37,178 nucleotides of DNA from an uncultured Oscillospiraceae bacterium (GTDB lineage: Bacteria > Bacillota > Clostridia > Oscillospirales > Oscillospiraceae), in the NCBI GenBank assembly GCA_910588455.1, contig CAJUPG010000009.1, positions 1 through 37,178 of the forward strand, in the 5' to 3' direction. Below, piece by piece: positions 24,482 through 31,779 of this stretch (positions are counted from its first letter, which is position 1; every line of letters starts with the position of its first letter). Both the position numbers and the translations under genes were made by a program. The notes beneath the pieces are model-generated. The model was not told the DNA's origin, searched no databases, and worked only from the letters and a program-made list of their open reading frames with translations.

Positions 24482-26348
24482 ATAAATCGTCGATGAAATC
24501 GGAGGAGTCCAAAGAGGCCCGCTTTGCGTCCAAGTCGGCCAGCCACTGGGCGACCGCCTGGCGGGTGGCGGTAGTTTTACTGAGATCCAGAATCACGGAT
24601 AGGAACTTCTTGTGATCAGGGGTTCTGTTAGGCGATTCGGGGGCAAATTCATCTATTGAAGCACCGCGACCAAACTTCTGCTTCCACTGTCGTGCCTTCC
24701 GTTTCAATTCAGCTTGATCTGCATCAGAGGGTGGGGGGAGATAAGGTGCTCCAGTATGTCTGAGGAATAAGTTAATAATATTGCATGAATAAATGTCACT
24801 ATGATTAAACGCAAATACAAGGCTGCCATCGTTATGTACACTAACGAATGAAAACTGTGCGCGCAGCCAGTAAAAATCCGGTTCGGAGCAGGTTTCATAT
24901 TGTGTTTGAAGGTGCCGCAGCTCCTCCTCTAAGGCATTCACAGAAAAACGTTCCGGTTCAATTTGATAAACCAGCTTATAATAATCCCGTTTATCCCAAT
25001 ACGTTTTCTCCCCCGATAAAAAGTCCTCAAACAGCTTTTTCTGCTGTTCATCCGTCAAAACATCCGCAGTATACCGGGCGGCAAAATAGGTCTGGAAGGA
25101 CCGGTGGGAAAACCGGTAAATATCCCCATCCTTCACGATCATGCACACGGCGTTGCGCAGGTCTCCCAGGAAATCTTTGGCCTGTACATCAGGCAATTTC
25201 AATTTTTGGATGCTTCTTTCCAGCCAGCTCAGGATCTCCCCTTCTGAAAACTCATATATCTCCTTAAAATATGTATGAAAACAGAAGTGGGAGAGCAGCA
25301 GCTTGAATTCGCCCTCACGCAGCGTTTTACACTGAAAATCCCTCTGGAAAAAGCCCTTGTTCAGGCTGTCGTGCGTATTGTACAGCGCGTCATATGCCTT
25401 TTGATAGAAGTCGGCCAGATGGTCGGGGATGGAGCAGTTGCGCATGAACGTCAAAAACATCATGGACAGAAGAAGGGGATTTTTTGCGAACCCCTGGTGC
25501 TTTTCATAGAGTGATTCGTCCAACTGGCGGCAAAATTCTCGGGCCGTTTCGTCCCTGGGCGCAATTTTGGAGGCCAGCTGCACCGCCTGCACCCTGCTTA
25601 ACGACATAGATTCTACTGTGGTAAAGGTCTCCAGAGGGGCGGAAAATTCCTCCCGGGGCCGGGACGTAATGATGCAGGGATTTTTGGGGTATTTGGCCGC
25701 GAACAGCTGGAGCTTTCCGGCTGTCTCCGCTGCAAGGGCTTCTTTTACTTCGTCGAAGCCATCAAACAAGAAGAGATACTTCCCCAGACGCAGGCTGTAT
25801 TCAAACTGTTCCCGGGGCAGCTCTACGTCATACTCCTCCATACAGGAGTAAATCAGCTCCAAAATGGACAGCTGGCCAGGCGTCTGGCTGCTGATACGCC
25901 GCAGCTCCAGCATGACGGGGACATACTCTCCCCGGTGGGCCGTGTTCAAAAAGAGGTAACGCATCAGCATGGATTTTCCAATGCCTCCGGTTCCGGAAAT
26001 CAGCAGATTCCGGCTGATGCGCAGCATGGGGTCCACTGTGGCGGTGGATATTTCTTTCTCCTTATAGGAGACTCCCACCTGGACATAGATGCTGTCTTGC
26101 CCGACAATGCTGCGGGGATTGGTTCCGGTGGCCAGTGTCCGGACCTGGTTATACCGCTGAGAGGCATTTTCCAGATAGCGCTGGAAGCCCATCCCCAGAA
26201 GGACCTGCGCCTCTCCATATCTGGCCTTTACAAAGTTGCCCAGTGCGTTTAAGGCCCGGTCAACCGCGTACTTGCCCGCCTCCTTCGCGCCGCTCTCTGC
26301 GGCGGCGTTCCAGAGGGTGCTCTTTTCTTGCTGCTCGAATTCCGGCAT
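24480..26348 (-). CDS. Stand-alone NACHT NTPase (bacterial NLR-like, putative antiphage)
   Basis: A 622-residue STAND-class ATPase. An N-terminal helical segment (about 10-95) holds FQRYLENASQRYNQVRTLAT, a pattern often found just before NACHT modules. Walker A GTGGIGKS is at 119-126, Walker B FLFDGFDE at 193-200 with the typical NACHT DGxDE, and sensor IITSRPRE at 226-233. Helical NACHT-associated regions follow, including FSHRSFQTYFAARY (about 425-440). The C-terminal part (about 470-622) is short, without leucine-rich, TPR or WD repeats. Bacterial NACHT proteins of this kind are known antiphage sensors; function here is inferred. Middle and 3' parts are notably A+T-rich (21 of 60 G/C in one counted line). 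GAGGAA lies 9 bases before the ATG; a TATACT -10 is at 26382-26387 without a good -35. Confidence 0.88.
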   Translation of the reverse strand: MPEFEQQEKSTLWNAAAESGAKEAGKYAVDRALNALGNFVKARYGEAQVLLGMGFQRYLENASQRYNQVRTLATGTNPRSIVGQDSIYVQVGVSYKEKEISTATVDPMLRISRNLLISGTGGIGKSMLMRYLFLNTAHRGEYVPVMLELRRISSQTPGQLSILELIYSCMEEYDVELPREQFEYSLRLGKYLFLFDGFDEVKEALAAETAGKLQLFAAKYPKNPCIITSRPREEFSAPLETFTTVESMSLSRVQAVQLASKIAPRDETAREFCRQLDESLYEKHQGFAKNPLLLSMMFLTFMRNCSIPDHLADFYQKAYDALYNTHDSLNKGFFQRDFQCKTLREGEFKLLLSHFCFHTYFKEIYEFSEGEILSWLERSIQKLKLPDVQAKDFLGDLRNAVCMIVKDGDIYRFSHRSFQTYFAARYTADVLTDEQQKKLFEDFLSGEKTYWDKRDYYKLVYQIEPERFSVNALEEELRHLQTQYETCSEPDFYWLRAQFSFVSVHNDGSLVFAFNHSDIYSCNIINLFLRHTGAPYLPPPSDADQAELKRKARQWKQKFGRGASIDEFAPESPNRTPDHKKFLSVILDLSKTTATRQAVAQWLADLDAKRASLDSSDFIDDL

Positions 26349-26423
26349 AGGGTACCATTCCTCTTTCTATATTTTGGGCATAGTATACAGGGGAATTCCA
26401 ATCCAAGGGGAGGCGCGGTGAGA

Positions 26424-27176
26424 ATGAAAACTGGACTGGTGCTGGGGGGCGGCGGAGCCAAGGGCAGCTATGAGATCGGGGTATGGATGGCTCTGCGGGA
26501 GCTGGGGCTGGAAAAGTCCATTCGGGGGGTGTCCGGCGCGTCCATTGGGGCGCTGAATATGGCCCTGTTCGCCCAGGGGGACTTGCAGGAGGCGCTGAAG
26601 CTGTGGCTGGAGCTGTCCACCCGGGATGTGGTGGGGGTGGATTTCAAGCGGGTGCTGCTGTCCCGGGAGGGGGCTCTGTCCCAGAAGAAAATCCGGAGCA
26701 TTTTGCAAAAGGTTCTGAACCTGGAGGCGCTGGCCGCCTCCCCCCTGGATCTGTACGCCTGCTGCTGCCGGACGGAGGGCTACCAGGCGGAGTATATCTC
26801 CCTGAACCGCCCCCGGCCAGCCGACATAGCTGCGGTGCTGCTGGCCTCGGCGGCCATTCCGGTGGCCTTTCCGCCGGTCTGGATGGACGGGCGGGCCTAC
26901 TGCGACGGCGGGGTGGCGGACAACGAGCCGGTGCGGCCCCTGTACGAAAAGGGCTTCCGCCGCCTGATTGTGGTGGGGCTCAACCCGGAAAAACCGCCCC
27001 GGACGGAAGGGTTTCCCGGAGCGGAGTTCTGTGTGATTGTCCCCCGGCGCCGGGAGCTGTTCCGCAGCGGCATGGAGACGGTGCTGGAATTTTCTCCGGA
27101 GCGGAGCCTGCGCCGCCTCAGCTGCGGCTACCTGGACGGGCTGGAGGCTTTGGGGTCGTTTTTTGGAAAAGGCTAG
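26424..27176 (+). CDS. Patatin-like phospholipase (RssA-type)
   Basis: A 250-residue Ser/Asp lipid acyl hydrolase. The oxyanion loop GGGGAKG is at 8-14, the nucleophile elbow G-A-S-I-G at 38-42 (Ser40), and the dyad Asp161 in DGGVADN. No signal peptide or membrane helix. The ATG at 26424 lies 10 bases after GGGGAGG; an in-frame GTG at 26418 is also possible. The gene is divergent from the NACHT gene with about 75 bases between start codons, and converges on the flavoprotein gene with a 3-base gap. Its G+C matches the core genome, unlike the NACHT gene, so a housekeeping lipid role is more likely than a joint defence role. Confidence 0.9.
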   Translation: MKTGLVLGGGGAKGSYEIGVWMALRELGLEKSIRGVSGASIGALNMALFAQGDLQEALKLWLELSTRDVVGVDFKRVLLSREGALSQKKIRSILQKVLNLEALAASPLDLYACCCRTEGYQAEYISLNRPRPADIAAVLLASAAIPVAFPPVWMDGRAYCDGGVADNEPVRPLYEKGFRRLIVVGLNPEKPPRTEGFPGAEFCVIVPRRRELFRSGMETVLEFSPERSLRRLSCGYLDGLEALGSFFGKG

Positions 27177-27179
27177 GCG

Positions 27180-28760
27180 CTATTTCCCTCCGGCCACCGC
27201 CTCCGCCGCCCGGATGCCGTCTACTGCGGCAGACACAATGCCCCCCGCATAGCCCGCCCCCTCGCCGCAGGGATACAGCCCCGACAGCGCGGACTGGAGC
27301 GTCTCCCCGTCCCGGACAATGCGCACCGGGGATGAGGACCGGGTTTCCACTCCGGTTAATACGCTGTCCAGCGCGGCGAATCCCCGGACCTTCCGATTCA
27401 GGAGGGGCAGGGCGCCCCGGAGGGAGTCCAGCACGAAGTCCGGCAGACAGCCGGACAGATCCGTCCAGTTCACCCCCGGTCGATAGGAGGGCAAAACCCC
27501 TTCCGGTCCCCGGGAGGGATTTTTGTTGATAAAATCTCCCGCCAGCTGGGCGGGCGCGCAAAAATTTCCGCCGCCGGCCTGAAAGGCGGCCCGTTCCCAC
27601 TGCTGCTGGAACCGGACCCCTGCCAGGGAGTCTTTTCCCGCAAAATCCGCCGGTCCCACCGTAACCAGCAGCCCGCCGTTGCAGTTCACGCCGTCCCGGG
27701 CCCGGCAGCTCATGCCGTTGGTAACCAGTTCCCCTGGCTGGGAGGCGGCGGCCACCACCCGTCCGCCGGGGCACACGCAGAAGGAAAACACCGACCGGCC
27801 ATTGGGCAGGTGACAGGCCAGTTTATAGTCGGAGGGGGGCAGCGTTTCCCAGCTGGGTCCGTACTGCGCCCGGCTGATCTCACGCTGGAGGTGCTCAATC
27901 CGCACCCCCACCGCAAAGGCCTTGCTCTCAAGGGGCACCCCCGCCGCCTGGAGCATCTGAAAGGTGTCCCGGGCGGAGTGGCCGGGGGCCAGCACCAGGG
28001 CGTCGCAGGCCATGGAATACGCCCCCGCCGGGCCCTCCGCCCGCAGACCGGTCAGCCGGTCTCCCGTGTGCTCCAGGCCGGTTAACCGGTGGCCGAACCG
28101 GACCTCGCACCCCAGCCGCAGCAGCTCCAGCCGGAGGTTTTTCACCACTGTACGCAGCACGTCCGTTCCAATGTGGGGCTTGTGGGACCAGCGTACGTCC
28201 TCCGGGGCCCCGGCGGAAACAAACGTGTCCAGCACGGCGGAGATCCGGGGGTCGTGGGTGCCGGTGGTGAGCTTTCCGTCGGAAAAGGTCCCCGCGCCCC
28301 CCTCGCCGAACTGCACGTTGCTGGCGGGGTTCAAAATGCCGGTCTCCCAGAACCGCTCCACGTCCCGGGTTCGGGTATCCACATCCTGCCCCCGCTCCAA
28401 CACGACGCAGGGCAGGCCGTTCCGGGCCAGATACAGGGCTGCAAACAGGCCGGCGGGCCCCATCCCCACTACCACCGGCGGCAGGGATGAGGTCCGCTTT
28501 TTTTGTGGAAATTCATAGGAAACCGGGCTCCAGACCTCAATTTTTCCGGGCTGGAGCTTTATTTGCCGTTGGTTGGGCAGGGTTACGTCTACAGTATAGA
28601 TCCAGCGCACGTCCTGCTTTTTCCGGGCGTCGATGGACTGCCGGGCAATTACAAGCTGCTCCAGCGCCCCCGGCTTCACACCCAGGGCGCGGGCGGCGGC
28701 CTTTTTCAAATCGTCCACAGTGCCGTCTACAGGCAGGGACAAATTGCGAATCCGAAGCAT
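27180..28760 (-). CDS. COG2509-type FAD-dependent oxidoreductase
   Basis: A 526-residue flavoprotein of the uncharacterised FAD-dependent dehydrogenase group. A small N-terminal alpha/beta domain (1-60, LRIRNLSLPVDGTVDDLKKA) is followed by the FAD-binding motif VVGMGPAGLFAALYLARNG (98-116), FGEGGAGTFSDGKLTT and the C-terminal GLYPCGEGAGYAGGIVSAA. Such proteins occur widely in Firmicutes, and no reaction is established. The ATG at 28760 follows a G-rich ribosome site (AGGGGGGCGG); the longer reading from 28955 would lie inside the upstream gene. It starts 11 bases after the aldo/keto reductase stop and closes the glnS unit. Confidence 0.92.
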   Translation of the reverse strand: MLRIRNLSLPVDGTVDDLKKAAARALGVKPGALEQLVIARQSIDARKKQDVRWIYTVDVTLPNQRQIKLQPGKIEVWSPVSYEFPQKKRTSSLPPVVVGMGPAGLFAALYLARNGLPCVVLERGQDVDTRTRDVERFWETGILNPASNVQFGEGGAGTFSDGKLTTGTHDPRISAVLDTFVSAGAPEDVRWSHKPHIGTDVLRTVVKNLRLELLRLGCEVRFGHRLTGLEHTGDRLTGLRAEGPAGAYSMACDALVLAPGHSARDTFQMLQAAGVPLESKAFAVGVRIEHLQREISRAQYGPSWETLPPSDYKLACHLPNGRSVFSFCVCPGGRVVAAASQPGELVTNGMSCRARDGVNCNGGLLVTVGPADFAGKDSLAGVRFQQQWERAAFQAGGGNFCAPAQLAGDFINKNPSRGPEGVLPSYRPGVNWTDLSGCLPDFVLDSLRGALPLLNRKVRGFAALDSVLTGVETRSSSPVRIVRDGETLQSALSGLYPCGEGAGYAGGIVSAAVDGIRAAEAVAGGK

Positions 28761-28771
28761 TGTCCGCCCCC

Positions 28772-29953
28772 CTATCCGTACAGCTTCAACAGCTGGACGC
28801 CCTTCCGGGCGATGGCGTACACCGGGCCCTCCAGGGCCTTCCGGGCGTTTTTCAACTCCTGCCGGATGGAGAGCTGCTGGGGACAGTGCCGCTCGCAGGC
28901 CCCGCACCCAATGCAGTTGGAGGCCGCCGCGGAGTCCTTCCGCATGGCGGTACACATGATATATTCAATCCTGGCCCGGCGCTTCCCCTCGGTGAACATC
29001 CGGTTATAGGCCGCAAAGGTCCCGGGGATGTCCACCTGCTTCGGGCAGGGCATACAGTACCCGCACCCGGTACAGCCGACCTTGATTTTGCGGTTTATGA
29101 TCTGGACCACGCTCTGGAGCAGGGCCTCGTCGGCCTGGGTCAGCTCCCCCGCCTGGGCGGTGGAGGCGGTCTGGACATTCTCCCGGACCATGTCCAGGGA
29201 GTTCATCCCGGACAGCACGCAGGTGACCTCCGGCTGGTTCCACAGCCACCGGAGAGCCCACTCCGCCGGGCTGCGCCGGACGGCGTAGTCCGCAAACAGC
29301 TGCTTTGCTTCGTCGGGCAGCAGCCCCACCAGCTTCCCGCCCCGGAGGGGCTCCATGATAATCACGGGGATCCCCTTCGACGCGGCGTATTGCAGTCCCC
29401 TGCGGCCGGCCTGGGAGTGCTCGTCCATATAGTTATACTGAATCTGGCAGAAATCCCAGTCGTATGCGTCCACAAGCCGGCAGAACATTTCGGAATTGCC
29501 GTGGTAGGAGAAGCCCACCTGGCGGATGGCCCCGGATTTCTGCTTTTCCCGCAGCCACTCCACCATGCCCAGGTCCTTCAGGCGCTCCCAGGTCTTTACG
29601 TCTGTGAGCATATGCATCAGGTAGTAGTCCACATGGTCCGTCCGCAGGCGCTTGAGCTCCTCCTGGAAATACTTTTCCATGCTCTCCGGCTTGCGCAGCA
29701 GATAGTGGGGGAGCTTTGTGGCAATATTTACCTGGTCCCGAATGTGGTTTTTCTCCAGAATCCGGCCCAGCGCGTCCTCGCTGCCGGGGTAGACGTAGGC
29801 GGTGTCGAAGTAGTTGACTCCGGCCCGGACGGCCTCCATGACCTCCCGCTCCGCCTTGTCCAGGTCGATTCTGCCGCCGCTCTGGGTGAAGCGCATACAG
29901 CCGTAGCCCAGAATGGAAATGGGATTTCCGTATTTGTCGTTCCGGTAATTCAT
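28772..29953 (-). CDS. Aldo/keto reductase with C-terminal 2x[4Fe-4S] domain (second copy)
   Basis: A 393-residue relative of the enzyme at 7157-8284. The tetrad is Asp50, Tyr55, Lys80 and His114. Cysteines for two [4Fe-4S] clusters lie at 294, 297, 300 and 303 and at 347, 350, 353 and 357. Its start follows the glnS stop by one base (TGATATG) and has only a weak AAGGA about 14 bases upstream, so translation probably depends on coupling to glnS. Its partner downstream is a flavoprotein, which suggests the two may share an electron-transfer or reductive detoxification role. The substrate is not known. Confidence 0.93.
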   Translation of the reverse strand: MNYRNDKYGNPISILGYGCMRFTQSGGRIDLDKAEREVMEAVRAGVNYFDTAYVYPGSEDALGRILEKNHIRDQVNIATKLPHYLLRKPESMEKYFQEELKRLRTDHVDYYLMHMLTDVKTWERLKDLGMVEWLREKQKSGAIRQVGFSYHGNSEMFCRLVDAYDWDFCQIQYNYMDEHSQAGRRGLQYAASKGIPVIIMEPLRGGKLVGLLPDEAKQLFADYAVRRSPAEWALRWLWNQPEVTCVLSGMNSLDMVRENVQTASTAQAGELTQADEALLQSVVQIINRKIKVGCTGCGYCMPCPKQVDIPGTFAAYNRMFTEGKRRARIEYIMCTAMRKDSAAASNCIGCGACERHCPQQLSIRQELKNARKALEGPVYAIARKGVQLLKLYG

Positions 29954-29954
29954 A

Positions 29955-31616
29955 TCATTTGAAGCTGTCCTTCAGGCTGACGGCCCGGTTGAACACCAGC
30001 GCCCCCGGCTTGGAGTCCCTGCTGTCGGCGCAGAAGTAGCCCAGGCGCAGGAACTGGAACCGGTCCGCGGGCTTGGTATCTCCCAAAAACGCCTCCAGCT
30101 TACAGCCGGTGAGCACCTGAAGGGAGCCGGGGTTCAGGCAGTCCAGGAAATCCTTATCGCCTCCGTCCGGGTCCGGGTCGGCGAAGAGGTTGTCATACAG
30201 CCGCACCTCCGCGTCCACGGCGGTGGCCTCGTCCACCCAGTGGATGGTGGCCCCCTTCACCTTCCGGCCGTCGGCGGGGTTGCCCCCCCTGGACTCCGGG
30301 TCGTAGGTGGCCAGAATCTCGGTGACACTGCCGTTTTCATCCTTCACGCAGCCGGTGCAGGTGATAAGATATGCCCCCTTCAGGCGGCATTCCGGGCCGT
30401 TGGGGTACAGGCGCTTGTACTTGGGGATGGGCGTTTCCAGGAAGTCGTCCGCCTCCACGAACAGGTGCCGGGAGAAGGAGACCTCGCGGGTGCCGGCGTT
30501 GGGGTCGTTGGGGTTGTTCTCCACCGGGAAGGTCTCGCTCTGGCCCTCGGGGTAGTTGGTGATAGTGAGCTTGACCGGGTGCAGGACGGCCATGGCCCGC
30601 TGGGCGTGGTCGTTCAAATCCTCCCGGAGACAGTGCTCCAAAAAGCCGAATTCCACCGTAGAGGTGGCCTTGGCCACGCCGATCCGGTCGCAGAAATTCC
30701 GGATGGAGGCGGGGGTATAGCCCCGGCGGCGCAGGCCGCAGAGAGTGGGCATACGGGGGTCGTCCCAGCCGGAGACGTACTTTTCCTCTACCAGACGGCG
30801 CAGCTTCCGCTTGGACATCACCGTGTAGTTGATGCCCAGACGGGCGAACTCGATCTGCCGGGGCTTGCTGGGTACGTCGGTGTTGTTGATGACCCAGTCG
30901 TACAGAGGCCGGTGGTCCTCATACTCCAGGGAGCAAAGGGAGTGGGTGATGCCCTCCAGGGCGTCCTGAATGGGGTGGGCGAAGTCGTACATGGGGAAGA
31001 TGCACCACTTGGTCCCCTGGCGGTGGTGCTCAATATAGCGAATCCGGTAGAGCACCGGGTCGCGCATATTGAAGTTGCCGCTGTTCAGGTCGATCTTGGC
31101 CCGCAGGGTATACCTGCCCTCGGGGAACTCCCCGGCCCGCATCCGCTGAAACAGGTCCAGGCTCTCCTCCACAGGCCGGTCCCGCCAGGGGGAGCGGGCG
31201 GGGGTGTTCACGTCGCCCCGGTACTCCCGGAACTGCTCCGGGGTAAGCTCGCACACGTAGGCCAGACCTTTTTTAATAAGGCCCAGGGCCAGCTCGTAGG
31301 TTTTCTCGAAGTAGTCGGAGCCGTAATAAAACCGGTCATCCCAGTCAAAGCCCAGCCAGTGGATGTCCTCCTGGATCGCGTCCACAAACTCGGTATCCTC
31401 TTTGGCGGGATTGGTGTCGTCCATGCGCAGATTGCAGATGCCGCCGAATTTCTCGGCGGAGCCGAAGTCGATAATCAGTGCCTTGCAGTGGCCGATATGC
31501 AGATAGCCGTTGGGCTCGGGGGGAAAACGGGTATGGACCTGCATCCCGGCAAAGCGCCCGCCGGGTGCGGTGTCCTCCTGGATAAATTCATGGATAAAAT
31601 TCAGATCGTCGGCCAT
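29955..31616 (-). CDS. glnS: Glutaminyl-tRNA synthetase
   Basis: A 553-residue class I synthetase that charges tRNA-Gln with glutamine. The HIGH region PPEPNGYLHIGH is at 32-43 and the KMSKS equivalent VMSKR at 266-270. The two C-terminal beta-barrels that read the anticodon are present (about 330-553). Many Firmicutes lack GlnRS and use GluRS plus GatCAB; its presence is typical only of some gut Clostridia. The ATG at 31616 follows AAGGAGGG by 6 bases; the longer in-frame reading from 31751 crosses the promoter. It leads a unit with an Fe-S aldo/keto reductase and a flavoprotein. Confidence 0.96.
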   Translation of the reverse strand: MADDLNFIHEFIQEDTAPGGRFAGMQVHTRFPPEPNGYLHIGHCKALIIDFGSAEKFGGICNLRMDDTNPAKEDTEFVDAIQEDIHWLGFDWDDRFYYGSDYFEKTYELALGLIKKGLAYVCELTPEQFREYRGDVNTPARSPWRDRPVEESLDLFQRMRAGEFPEGRYTLRAKIDLNSGNFNMRDPVLYRIRYIEHHRQGTKWCIFPMYDFAHPIQDALEGITHSLCSLEYEDHRPLYDWVINNTDVPSKPRQIEFARLGINYTVMSKRKLRRLVEEKYVSGWDDPRMPTLCGLRRRGYTPASIRNFCDRIGVAKATSTVEFGFLEHCLREDLNDHAQRAMAVLHPVKLTITNYPEGQSETFPVENNPNDPNAGTREVSFSRHLFVEADDFLETPIPKYKRLYPNGPECRLKGAYLITCTGCVKDENGSVTEILATYDPESRGGNPADGRKVKGATIHWVDEATAVDAEVRLYDNLFADPDPDGGDKDFLDCLNPGSLQVLTGCKLEAFLGDTKPADRFQFLRLGYFCADSRDSKPGALVFNRAVSLKDSFK

Positions 31617-31658
31617 GATTGACCCTCCTTGTTTCGTCTGTGGCATGATAGCTGTTTT

Positions 31659-31687
31659 ATTGTACCCTTTCGTCCTTGAAATTGCAA
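31659..31687 (-). promoter_or_regulatory. Promoter of the glnS unit
   Basis: Minus strand -35 TTGCAA (31682-31687), 17-base spacer, -10 TACAAT (31659-31664), 42 bases before the glnS ATG. No T-box leader fits in the short 5' region. Confidence 0.7.
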
Positions 31688-31716
31688 GATTTTCTTTCCA
31701 GTCCTCTGGCAGTATC

Positions 31717-31745
31717 TTGCATTCCCGCCGCGTTTGGGGTATGAT
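31717..31745 (+). promoter_or_regulatory. Promoter of nadE-chrA
   Basis: Plus strand -35 TTGCAT (31717-31722), 17-base spacer, -10 TATGAT (31740-31745), 34 bases before the nadE ATG. Confidence 0.65.
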
Positions 31746-31779
31746 AAGCACGAAACAAATCCCAAGGGAGGTTTTTTCA

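Noticed and set aside
26382..26410. Full sigma-A promoter for the NACHT gene
   Set aside because: TATACT is present, but no acceptable -35 is found at 16-18 bases; only the -10 is noted.
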